This document shows positions 33,501-44,139 of a stretch of 64,000 nucleotides of DNA, in pieces. The stretch's first letter is position 1. Each line of letters opens with the position of its first letter. The stretch is from Uranotaenia lowii (lineage: Eukaryota > Arthropoda > Insecta > Diptera > Culicidae), in assembly GCF_029784155.1 (NCBI RefSeq), contig NC_073692.1, forward strand, positions 317,158,105-317,222,104, written 5' to 3'. The notes under the pieces were generated by a model. That model saw nothing but the letters and a program-made list of their open reading frames with translations. It was not told where the DNA came from and searched no databases. The position numbers and the translations under genes were made by a program.

Positions 33501-33681
33501 TTTAATTTTGAACTTTTTCTCTCCTTGTTTCACGCATTATTGAAACGGAAAACTCTTCTAATCCACAAATCCTAGATATTATATAAATTTCACACGCGAC
33601 ACCATTCAACTTTGACGAAAAACGAACGCGAGGGAATGAAAAAAATCAACCGTTCATCTCCACGAACAACGCGAGACGACG
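30556..33681 (-). mobile_element. 3.1-kb retroposed insert of unknown family
   Basis: Flanked by a 26-bp direct repeat (30530-30555 and 33682-33707) that includes ATATCATAGCTGCTTGAGAT. hAT copy D at 49520-49545 shows the unoccupied site. The left end is a (TATG)5-like run, i.e. a CATA-repeat tail on the minus strand; the right end would then be the 5' end, beginning CGTCGTCTCGCGTTG. Long target duplication plus a simple-repeat tail points to target-primed insertion by LINE machinery. No RT or other domain was recognised; the body is strongly AT-rich. Confidence 0.7.
30701..30939 (-). other. exon-like open segment inside the 3.1-kb insert
   Basis: Open for 239 nt on the minus strand, preceded by CCTTGTTTTGCAG and followed by GTAAGTGCC, both near consensus splice sites. 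It encodes about 79 residues with ordinary composition (for example EFGMVEKKILFDYFL) in a neighbourhood where other frames are closed. Not recognised. It could be a captured host exon or a chance open frame. Confidence 0.3.
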
Positions 33682-34501
33682 AAAAAATATCATAGCTGCT
33701 TGAGATGATGTAAAACACTTTCAAGCGAAGTTACGATTATGGATCAACCAAATTTCCAAAGCAAACCTTGTGCACTTCTCTAAGTGTCGGGTACTGAAAA
33801 AATCAAATGAGGCTGCATCATTTGGTAAATACGTACTTCATCTAGAATCGTTGCTAGATGCATTCAAAAGCCGTTTTCGTGACTTTAATTCACACGAGCT
33901 AGAATTTTCGTTGTTTGTATCTCCATTTTCGTTTGCTCCTGAAAATGCTGCTGATAATTTGCAACTAGATTTGATAGAGCTGCAGTGCGACTCTTTATTA
34001 AAAGCGAAATACATTGAAGTGGCTGTACCAAAATTTAAAAGCTATTGGCCTAAAAGCTACGTTGAGTTACGGAAATTTGTTGCCAGAATTCTATGTTTGC
34101 AAGTACCTATCTATGTGACCAGTTTTTTCCATAATGAAAGCTACAAAAACTCCTCATCGTTCGAGATTATCTGATAAAAAATTATCACCAATAATGAAAG
34201 TGTCAGTTACAAATAAACTTCAACCTGATATTAATAAACTAGTAACTCAGAAACGATGTCAAGCATCAGGACAATAGATATAATGCATTATAATAAAAGA
34301 ATTTTAAACATTTAAAGCTTTAATTAATATTTAACGCAAAATTTCATTCCAAGTTTACTTATAACTATTTTCCATTGTATTGTATCTAATCTCCGCGTTA
34401 TGTTATGTTTTCTAACTAATTTTGGCTGCGGCCCTCTGCGCAATAGAAAATTTTTAATGCGGTCCATACACCCAAACGAGTTTGACATGCCTGGTCTAAA
34501 T

Positions 34502-35006
34502 GTAATGGTAAAATGATTAAATTAGATATCTGATGAAATGGTATCAATTGGAAGGGCTGTGAACTTCGAACTCGATTTTCTCGAAACCAAGTTTATGGCG
34601 TTCAGTTCGGTCTGGTCGAATCCCGACCATCTATAATTAAATCATTTATATTATTTAGGTTGAATCTAACATATTTTTTTTATTAAATCAATTATATTAT
34701 TAAAGTAATATCAATCTTTTTTATAATTAAATCAATCATGAAATTATAGTTGAATCTACTATAATTATTGTTTAATATTTTTATTGTTTTTTGTATTTTC
34801 TGGGATTTTAAAAATTGAATGTATGACATCAGTTGTACATTATAGTTGAATCTATTTTATTTATAGTTGAATGCACAAAATTAATCATACAACCATCGTT
34901 GAATGTATTATATATATATTGTTGAATGTACGAATTCATTCAGAGTGTGTATTAAATGTATTGTTGAAATTTTGATAAATATAGTTGATTAAGAATCAAT
35001 CAGATA
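34502..35006. other. AT-rich filler with repeated 'gttgaat' words
   Basis: Irregular repeats of 'tatagttgaat' and 'aaatcaat' and one inverted match to 25914-25937 at 34602-34630. No gene. Confidence 0.4.
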
Positions 35007-35169
35007 TAAAGCATGGATCGTCCAAAATCTGGACGCACTGTTTATTACACCATAGCGCTCCTAGTTGTCGGATATGAAATGTTTTGAAAGTACTTTGTTT
35101 GGAAATGTTTCCTCTATCAGTGCTGAAAATTTCATTACGATTCGTTTTGTTCCAAAAAAGTTACACATG

Positions 35170-37043
35170 ATGGAAGCCGCGAAACGAAAATTAATTTTGG
35201 ACACCCACTTCAAAAACCTGACGTGGTGGGGATCAAAAATCACGTAATCTGTAAAGATGGTCAAATCGACCCTGTGCAGAGTTCTCGAACGTTTCCGTGA
35301 GATGCATACTATCGATCGGTAGGTTCATACCAAGAGTTATAGTGGATCTAGGGATCGGAAACTGCATTTGAAGGTGTTGAGAACGATTAAGGTAAACCCA
35401 TCGATGATATCGCCAAGAAATTCAATGCTGACCGGTGCACCGTCAGAAGGATTCGTCTGCGCGAAGGAATACGATCTTATCGGGTCAGTAAGCAACCAAA
35501 CCGGACATTGAAGAAGAATGTAGAAGCCAAAGGACGGGCCCGGAAGTACAACAAGGTTCTAACGAAGTACGACGGATGCATCCCCATGGATGACGAAACG
35601 TACGTGAAGGTGGATTTTGGGCGGCTTCCTGGACAAAAATTTTACAAAGCCACTGGTCAGGGTGATGTCCCCGCCAAGTTTAAATTCGTTTTTGCCGATA
35701 AGTTGGCAAGAAAGTGTTTGATCTGGCAAGGTATATGCAGCTGCGGACAAAAAACCCCGGTTTTTGTGAAAAACAAGACCATGGACTCCGAAATGTACAA
35801 GGAGGAGTGCCTGAAAAACGTTTTTTTTCGTTCATTAGATCTCACAAAGGATCAGATAAGTTTTCGCCAGATTTGGCAAGCTGCCACTACAGCTAAGAGG
35901 TATGTACAGTAGACCGCTGCAAGCTTTGTATGGAAATTTCAAATTCTTCAATTTTTACACCTCCCATAACTTTTTTAAGTGGTTTTTGCTGCTAGAAATG
36001 GCAATAAATTTTTTTGAAGCGATCCATTCAGTCCTGAATTAGCGCAACGAGTTTCAATTTTGTATGGGAAAACAAAATTTTTCATTCAAAAATCGCCAGA
36101 GATGTACTAAAAGTTCTTAAAAATTCAAATTTGTATGAAAAATATTCCTTGATTCTTACAGAACAATTCATGTGAACAATGCACAAACCTAACTTGTACC
36201 CCAGAAAAGTTATTCGATGTTATACAAAATTTTTGTTTTCAAAATTATTTTTTAAATTTTGACGTTTTTGTCTGCTTCTATGAAAGCTGGGTAGCCATGG
36301 GATGAAAATAAAAAATCTCAAAAAACTGCTTTGCATTTCCAGAGAATTTATTGATTCAAATTATCTTTGCAAAAACACATCTTACAATTATTAACAGCTC
36401 TAGCAAACCAAGTTTGCCATTTTTAAATACTTTTCAATAAATTCAGATTTTTTATTTTGAAATGGTTATAACTTTTTTCATGAAACTCTTAGCTGTTTGT
36501 CATGTTAGCAAAAAATGAAGCTTAAGAATAGTCAAAATCGAAAATCAAAGACCGACTTCATTTCAAGCTTATTTGAATTTTCTGTATGATTTAATGTGCA
36601 AAAATTTCTTCTTCCATACAAATTTCCATACAAAATTGAAACGCGTTGCGCTAACTCAGGAATCAACCAAATCATCTCAAATTTTATACTGATGCTTTGT
36701 GACCCAAAAGACATCGAAAAAACATATGGGAGCAAAAAGTCATTTTTTGCAGCGGTCTAATGTACAGTGGTATCGGGCCAACGGGTGGATTCTGTAGAAA
36801 AGGACATCAACCCACCCAACTGCTCTCAATTCCGCCCTATTAAAAATATTGGGCAATTGTGAAGCAGAAGATGAAGAAAAATGGTAGGAAGACTCGGGAT
36901 GCAACAGATATGAAGAGATGGTGGAACAAAATGGCCATTGAGGTCAGCGAAAACGGTGTCCAAACTTTGATGAGTGGTATTCGACGAAAAGTTCGAAACT
37001 TCATCAAAACACATCGGCATATTTTTTCATTATTTTTACTTTA
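35170..37043 (+). pseudogene. broken DD37E transposase, copy 2
   Basis: N-terminal HTH-like part (S-V-K-M-V-K-S-T-L-C, about 35250) has in-frame stops. The central part is open at 35508-35912: M-D-D-E-T-Y-V-K holds the first catalytic Asp, then F-A-D-K-L-A-R-K and W-Q-G-I-C-S-C-G. The second Asp (P-D-L-A-S-C-H-Y, about 35867) is present but out of frame by an indel. The hAT-like insert lies directly after it. The C-terminal part continues at 36775 with frameshifts. Not functional. Confidence 0.85.
35910..36759. mobile_element. nested hAT-like non-autonomous element
   Basis: 850 bp with ends TAGACCGCTGCAA and the exact complement, flanked by an 8-bp duplication ATGTACAG (35902-35909, 36760-36767). 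Non-coding. Its right part has a diverged relative at 20960-21060. Confidence 0.85.
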
Positions 37044-37214
37044 AGGTGCAATAAAAAACCTAAATTTTGAGTACAAAACATTTTAATTTCGTTTACATAG
37101 CTCCGAGACAGACCCGTTTTAATGCGTCCAGATTCATGATGATCCATGCTTTATGGTTGAGTATAAGTGGATTATTGTTGGAAATAGCCTATTTTTTACT
37201 CCGTGACATCTAAT

Positions 37215-37705
37215 ATCTCTAATCTCTAATCTCAAATCTCCTATCTCATATCTCATAACTCATATCTCACATCTCATATCTCATATCTCATATCTCATAT
37301 CTCATATCTCATACCTCATATCTCATATCTCATATCTCATATCTCATATCTCATATCTCATATATCATATCTTATATCTCATATCTCATATCTCATATCT
37401 CATATCTCATATCTCATATCTCATATCTCATATCTCATATCTCATACCTCATATCTCACATCTCATATCTCATATCTCATATCTCATATCTCATATCTCA
37501 TATCTCATATCTTATATCTCATATCTCATATCTCATATCTCATATCTCATATCTCATATCTCATATCTCATATCTCATATCTCATATCTCATATCTCATA
37601 TCTCATATCTTATATCTCATCTCTCATCTCTCATCTCTCATATCTCATCTCTCATATCTCATCTCTCATATCTCATCTCTCATATCTCATGACTTATATC
37701 TCACC
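37215..37705. repeat. 7-bp minisatellite (ATCTCAT)n
   Basis: About 70 tandem copies of ATATCTC with occasional 'acctcat', 'cttatat' and, at the right end, 'ctctcat' variants. It lies 110 bp before a splice acceptor of the serine protease homolog gene, hence in its intron or upstream region. Confidence 0.95.
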
Positions 37706-37816
37706 CTAAATACACCACTCGTTTAAAGTGTTATTGTAGCAATAGTTAATACATATTGATGCTTAGCCCACAGCTTTGCCTTATTCGTTTTCCTTCTTTT
37801 CTTTTTTTCATTACAG

Positions 37817-38195
37817 AAAGATCCACACATCATGCGGTGATTATTGCTGTCGGAAGAAAAAGTTTAACCGCTCGATCGATCCCGCTCTCCAGAACAGCGT
37901 GAACGCCGTCTTTCGAGCTCACTACACGCCGGCACCGGCCATTGTATCCTCACTGCAATTCGGTGAGTCACTGAAGTCCCGGCCGCCAACGCCATATCAA
38001 CATCAACAACAGCATCAGGCTCCAGTTATTCTGATTCGCAAGAGCTCGATCAAAGCGCCAGCTTTAATCTCCAAAGGCGCTGCAGCGACGACGGCCATGA
38101 CCTCAGGGATCACCTCGAACTCTTCTACGGCCCTGGCTGGAGAAGTTCTTCGGGACAAGACCCATCGGTGGAATTGCGAAGGTAGCTCTGCCAAT
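37817..38195 (+). CDS. serine protease homolog, upstream exon
   Basis: The exon is bounded by TTCTTTTTTTCATTACAG| and |GTACGT. It begins in phase 2 (one base completes the previous codon) and ends on a codon boundary. It encodes 126 residues: a Cys-containing start (HTSCGDYCCRKKKFN), then a low-complexity region rich in Pro, Gln, Ser, Thr and Ala, ending W-N-C-E-G-S-S-A-N. The earlier donor-like GGTAGC at 38181 would leave phase 1, which does not fit the next exon. The join to 52597 keeps the frame, but intermediate exons in the 14.4-kb intron cannot be excluded. Such linkers precede protease-like domains in arthropod protease homologs. The first exon(s), including any signal peptide, are upstream and were not identified. 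Confidence 0.6.
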
Positions 38196-41100
38196 GTACG
38201 TATGGATGGGTGGTTGATTTATCTTTTATTATAATTTTATGGATCCAATTTTATTTTATTGTCGGGATTATCGAGAAAGAATAGTTTGTTGCAATTTTTA
38301 TACAGTCTGTTCGTCCGATTTACTTGTGGACTTTTTTCTCAATGTTGTTCATATTTCTGAATTCCATCATAAAAACTCAGATTACGTTATCCAAATTGTT
38401 TACTCCGTAAAATCATAATTATGTACAAAGGTGCCAATTTCTAACAGACAGACTTCACATTCTCTAGCTAAAATGAACGTTCAGCGATAAAACTATTGCA
38501 AATTTGTCAAACCATTGACTTTTCGAACCTCTCAGAACTGTTTCAAACAATTTCACATGCCTTTGATGTCATTTCTTGCGGAATACCAGCCGCACATAAG
38601 TATTTACCTACATTCTATGTACCATTGGACTGTCCACAACCATATGGTTCCTTTTATGCAAACCGTCCGTCTGTCAGTTAGTCAGGATATGAGTTTTCCC
38701 ATCATTTGTGTTTATCGACGCCCATTTGTGGTGAAATTGTCATCAGCATAGCGAAGTCGATGCCGGTTTTTAGTCAAATGGTTTGAAGTTTCTCTGCTAC
38801 TGCTGTGCTGCTGATGAGACTTTCGGACAGTTCCGGCGGCGAGAGTGTTGAAAGGCAGCGCGCTTATTTATACAGTCAGCTAGAAAATTAGAACAGGGTG
38901 TTGCGACAAATTCGATCTTCAGTGGCACTGAGTTTTAACGAAATTCAAGAAAAAATTGCAAGAATTGTTTTTTTTATATTTTGAAACATTCAAATTTTAA
39001 GACAGAGAGAAACCCGCCAAAGGCTGAATGCCTCTTAAAATAAAGAGAAAAAAAAATGAGGACTAATATAATCTCTCTCTACAAAATTTCAAAACTTTTA
39101 TGCAAGTGTTTGGCTTGGAATGATTGGTTCCATGATTTTGCAATGATTTCATCATTAAGTAGGTATGCCAAGATATAAACTGTTGAACTAAATTATCCAT
39201 TTTGCATTTCGGCATCGTGCATAAGATACCTGACATTTTATCATTCTAATGGTTATGGAATTATTAATGCTGTACTCACACATTAACTCTTAAGTTAAAT
39301 TGGTGCATTCGTGTGAGTTTTTGTATTAAAAAAAAAAACATAATGTGGTATGCCACAAACACCGTCCGAGTAGTTCCCACGTACATGAACATTCCCAAGA
39401 CGACTAAGGTCGAACCAAATTATATATTTATGTATAAATCGAATAATTATTAAACGGAACCTCGACATCTGGAAAATTACTTAAAAATGGCTAGAGCTAA
39501 AAAAAAATCTCAATTCAGCCTAAATAAGCTATAAGTAGAGTCGTTACATTTTTTCATATGAAAAAGTCATAAATCTGTTTATTTTTTTCCAACGATTCAG
39601 ATGGCAGACATTCAATTCAAAATCAATCCGGTACAACTAGATAAATTTAAAGTTTACTCTTGATATTGAGTCGATTGCCATCCACTTTGAACGTTGGTTC
39701 TCCCTACACATGACAGATGGTGGAGGTTCTCCAAAAACGGGTCAACTCTACGCCTTTAGGGGGTAGCGCAAGGTAAGCAGAGGGAATTGTCATAATAATG
39801 TCATAATGACTACTCACTAATTTTCAGCTACTGAGATCTGAGTTACCCAGTTGAATATTAACTAATTTAGCTTTATAAGATTTTTTTCCCATATTAAAAA
39901 AAAAATAAAATAACTTAATTAACTTGAACTACATTTCAAAACAATCTTAATCCTCTTCATTTTCTCCAGCATAACTCTCATAATAAACTTTCTTCCGCTT
40001 TTTTGATTTATAAATTGTTTTCTTCAAAAGAAATATTTCTTTATTTATCATGGATCCATTGTCTTGCAATTGTGTTTCTTTTCTTCAAGAGGACAGTAGC
40101 ATTGATACATAACTTCATGCAATACAATTTAAAAACCCTAATTCCAGGTGTTAAAAGCTCAACATCAAATGGATTGAGGATTTCATTTTTAAAACTTTTA
40201 ATTTTGTCAACCGAAACGAATGTCATTGAAAATATCAACTGTATTTGAAACTCAAACAATTCTCGTTCTTTACAAATGAAAAGAACTATGATGGATTTGA
40301 ACTGCCTATTGAATTAGCTGAGGTCTAAAAAAGTGCATATTTGGTGTTCAGTTTACTCTGATCGAATCCCATTGTACATATAACTACTTGAAACTAATTT
40401 TGTTTTTGTTTCTCATAAAATATGTTCCTGATTTATTTACCTAAATATACAAACAAAAGAAGTGTTGTACCTATATATTTTTGAATATATATTTATAAAA
40501 CCGTACTAAACCAATAATTGAATCTTGTGACCTGCCACACGGTTTAACAGGTGCCAGATGGAGGAACCAAAAAACCAAATGGTAAAATAGCATTTTTGGA
40601 GCCAAATATCACATTTTTTGCTTTTCACTGCTTTTGAAACATTTTTTTAATTAACAGAACATAAAACCGATTGATTCAGTTCCAAAACGTGTGTATATTT
40701 TTGAACCAATCGAACACAACAATTGAGCCGTAGCTTGCAAGAAAATCAAAATATATAATGTACAAATAAAATTGTTCGTAGATAGCCTCTGTTCGTTATC
40801 AAATTTTCTAATCACTTTTTTGCCCTCTATGAAAAATGATCAGTTGAAATTTCCAAACTCGTATTAAAATTCGACCATTTCGAAAAATATGTACAACTTT
40901 GACGCGTTAACATAAAAATATTGGAAACATACAATTATGAAATGAAAACGACAATTTTAATGTATCTGAATATATGTAGATACCTTATAATTATTACAAA
41001 TTGGCTTGTTCGGATTTTATAAGAAAAAAAAAATTAAGAAATGCCAGTCAAGTCTGGCTGCTCGGATATCGACTTCGATTTTCAACTTGTTTCAGCAAAA

Positions 41101-42198
41101 TAAATTCGCATGCATTTTTAAAAATTATGAGACTGCTGATGTCCTTGGTAAAAATCATTTTTCGTGTGTTTTTTTAAGCTTTTCTCTTGCCTTTGTATAA
41201 AAAATATTTATCTAGATGTTGGTTGGATTTACCCGGATGTTATCCGGTTTTGAGTTCAACATTTAGAAACCCAATGCCCGGATTTACCTGACCTGGATAC
41301 GTACTGAACAAAAATCTAGAAATCTTACTGAATAAATAATGCGTTGAAAAGTGAATAGAAAAGTGAAAGAAAAATAAATTCCAAAACTAAGAATTAAAAA
41401 ATTTCAAACCTGAAAATCTATTTTAAAACTTAATCACATGCCAAATACTTGTAAACAATAAGTAAGTTTGACACTCCTAATCAGTTTTTGTATAATGAAA
41501 TTGTATGTATTTTTAAAAAAGTAAATATTTGAGTCTTTGAACAAACTTAAATTTTCAAAAGTAACTTTTACCAAAAGCACAACATTTTTGAGCGAAGTTT
41601 CAGTAAAGGACTGTTTTTTCATTTTTTATAAAGAGTTAGTCACCGTTGATTTATTTTTATTAATTTTTGTTTCAAAACTTTAAAAGTCTTCTTGAACTGA
41701 TTTAGCTAGTTAAAATGTATTGCTTCAAGATTATTTGTCACGAATTTTCAATGAAAGCTAGATTTATACTAGACAAAACGAAAGATTTTTTTTCCAATAA
41801 CTAAGCTTTAGCAAGTATTGATGAACAATCTACAATTACTTGAATTTTATTCTTCATTCAACTGAACATACAATTCTGAAGAATGACATGTGTCATAAAA
41901 TGAGATTTTTAAATTTTCCAGAAGCATAAAATTCTGAAAACAAGTTCGCTTAATCTCATGAATTTTGAAAATTCTACCAATTGTCAGGAGCATAATTTTT
42001 GAAGATTAAAATTTTCGCCTACATAAATTTCAGTTGAATTTAACCGCATACTTCTGGATTTAGGATAGTATTAGCTGAATCTAGGCAATATCATAAAAAG
42101 CTTGATAATTTTTAGAAAATTTATTTCCCTTTACTTTGATATTTTGCTTATAAAGCTCTCCTTTACCAAAGAAATTATGTATAGAATATATGTTAATA
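38196..42198. other. intron of the serine protease homolog gene, part 1
   Basis: Mostly AT-rich. 38500-38900 is less AT-rich. 39720-39780 contains 'gggtagcgcaag|gtaagc', a donor-like site without an open frame long enough to call an exon. 40350-40385 holds a fragment related to the inverted repeat at 25914 and 34602. 41210-41300 has 'ccggatgttatccgg' words of the dispersed repeat also seen at 54720-55160 and 58215-58560. Confidence 0.35.
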
Positions 42199-43209
42199 GG
42201 GTGAGTGCTCCTACTTTGGACCTAGAACCTACTATAGTCCTAAAATGCCAAAGATTGCTAATAATTCATTTTGCTAGCAAATGATACAGATACTGCTATG
42301 CACACTATGTACTCCTATTCTTACTGACTCCTACCATACCACGTTTTGCCATAAAAAGTCTTTCTGATAAAATTTTCATCGTTTTTGAAAATGTACCTCC
42401 TCATCATTGGAAAATCTGACAGAACAATTAATGGGGCACTTGCTGAAAAATAAGAGTGTATAAGGAAGAATATCGTTTTTTCTTACTGTCCAAGTCAAAG
42501 TTTTAAGCGAAATTACTTTTACTGTGAAGAATATGAACCATACTCCCTATTTTTCCTAAAACAAATCAAAAACAATGGAAAACCCGGAAAATTTGTAAAG
42601 ACCGTTTTTAGACCTGACACCCCAAAACTTTGTTACAATACCAACACATCAAAAAGGTGCGAATTTTTAATTGAGGCATGATTCAGAACCAAAATTGAAC
42701 ATTTCTAACATAATTTCTCAGAGCTTTACGCATATAACCTACAAGTTAGTAAACACAAAAAAGTTTCAGGTATTATTCTGCTGATAGAGCTGACGGGGAT
42801 TGAAAGTGTTTGAGATATTCCTAACAAAAATTTAAGTGTTTTGAATCGATTAAAAGCTGTAATACTTTTTTATGATCATATCTGATAAAAGATTACATTT
42901 TTTATTATTTTGTTTTAATTTTCGAAAAATCATACTTTTTAAAGCAATTTTAGCTATAGGTCCAATGAATGGTACCAGCTTAGTACCAAAATAGGAACAG
43001 TAGGTTCAAAGATGGAAATTTTGATCATCCATATCTTCGCAAATCTTTCAATAACGGTAAAACCTATAATTTTCATTGAAACTTGCAGATAAGATCATGA
43101 ACTAAAATAATAATATTCATGAAAGATATACATCTCCTGTCCATTAATAAGAAAAACAAGAGTATTTAAAAACCACTGCTTAAAGGGTTCACAGTAGGGC
43201 AACTAACCC
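42199..43209. mobile_element. probable TA-flanked DNA element
   Basis: Imperfect terminal repeats, left GGGTGAGTGCTCCTACT and right complement of GGGTTAGTTGCCCTACT, flanked by TA (42197-42198, 43210-43211). 1011 bp, no coding content. It directly abuts the hAT copy at 43221. Confidence 0.55.
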
Positions 43210-43220
43210 TATGTTCATAT

Positions 43221-44115
43221 TAGAGATGTACCGAATAGTGGTATTCGGCGAACGGCCGAATACCGAATATTGACCATTTCAACTATTCGGCCAAACGAAT
43301 ATTCGGCCGAATATTCGGTCGAATATACTGTTGGGTTTTTAATGAAAATACAAAAGCGATTATTTCAATTTCCTTTTATTTCTTTTATCTTAATCTTGTC
43401 ATGTTTTTGAGACGATTATTTTCAACCAGATGATGTATTACAAAATCTTTTTCAAGTAGGGGTCTCTGATTAAAAAAAAAATCACCAATAACTGAAATGA
43501 CATCAGATGACTTGTCGCTTCAAAGGCGTTTATCACCAAAGAGATGGGTTCCTCTGAAATCTGGCAAAAAACACGTCGAAACTGGTGCCAAGCAATATGA
43601 AATTGCTTATTTGATATCGAATTAGATGAAAGTGTAATTTTTGGCAGTCTGTGCTTTAACCTTGGGCAAATCAGGACAATTTTAGGATTTTTTCAAACGG
43701 CATATGTGAACAAAATTATGGCCAAAAACATGCAATAGGAAAAGGAAAAAAAATAACTCGAAATTTAATATTTTCATTTAATAGCAGAAGCAGTATTAGA
43801 ATCGTATCGTATGGATTAAACAAAAATTCATGTTCTTTTTGAAATTGTTTAAAAATCGTGTTTAAACATAAAATCTTGAAATTTTCAAAGAAAAATCAGA
43901 ATTCTTTATTTGATTTAGCAAATTATTTGAATAAAGACGGGCAAAATCCGGGAAGTTTTGAACAATATCTGAGCATCCTGATCAGATTTGACTAATTTTG
44001 AATTCTTTATTGGATTTACGGGCAAGCCTAGGCTATTCGGCCGAATACTTAGCTCAACTTAACGGTTTTTTGGCGATATTCGGCGCCGTATATTCGGCCA
44101 ACCGAACTATTATAA
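43221..44115. mobile_element. hAT element copy B with 'accgaatattcgg' left end, right end decayed
   Basis: Begins TAGAGATGTACCGAATAGTG like the element at 17136, and interior matches follow (for example the 'gacatca.atgacttgtcgctt' region at 43499). At the right the subterminal 'attcggc' words are present near 44028-44108 but the terminus and second target duplication are lost. The 8 bases before it are GTTCATAT. Confidence 0.75.
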
Positions 44116-44139
44116 ACTAATTGTGATCACCATTAAGCA

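Larger units (their letters stand above)
29520..34270 (+). pseudogene. broken hAT transposase of copy C
   Basis: Three blocks in order. At 29560-29631 a stretch reads R-S-R-G-L-K-H-R-Q-F. At 30340-30540 come E-V-R-W-L-S, a K-V-N-L-L-N region and a D-L-N-L-K-like L-Q-G context. At 33760-34200 come the C-terminal helices (F-A-P-E-N-A-A-D-N-L-Q-L, L-I-E-L-Q-C-D-S-L-L-K). These follow the order of hAT transposases related to the domesticated GTF2IRD2, ZBED5 and FAM200 group. Two insertions plus frameshifts and stops break the gene, so it is not functional. The C-terminal block also lies in the dimerisation (hATC) region. Confidence 0.75.
29276..34493 (+). mobile_element. hAT element, GTF2IRD2/ZBED5-like family, copy C, with rearranged left end and two nested inserts
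   Basis: The right end GTTTGACATGCCTG and interior match the complete copy D (49208-51210). The left end is inverted inside the hairpin at 29184-29413. Target duplication GTCTAAAT is at 34494-34501 and, inverted, at 29315-29322. It contains a TTA-flanked MITE (29635-30328) and a 3.1-kb insert (30556-33681). Carries three stretches of broken transposase sequence. Confidence 0.85.
35009..37151 (+). mobile_element. Tc1/mariner element, DD37E type, copy 2, split by a hAT-like insert
   Basis: The ends start AAGCATGGATC and contain 'tctggacgca' / complement, flanked by TA (35007-35008, 37152-37153). About 1.28 kb without the nested element at 35910-36759. Same subfamily as copy 3 (53388-54668). 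Transposase runs on the plus strand and is broken. Confidence 0.88.

Noticed and set aside
25914..34630. Inverted TGGTCGGGATTCGACCAGAC pair as ends of one 8.7-kb transposon
   Set aside because: Homology stops after about 30 bases on both sides, no target duplication was found, and further partial copies occur at 29170 and 40360. More likely fragments of a short dispersed repeat.
39770..39785. Donor-like GTAAGC as the end of an extra protease-homolog exon
   Set aside because: No upstream acceptor with an open frame of compatible phase could be defined.
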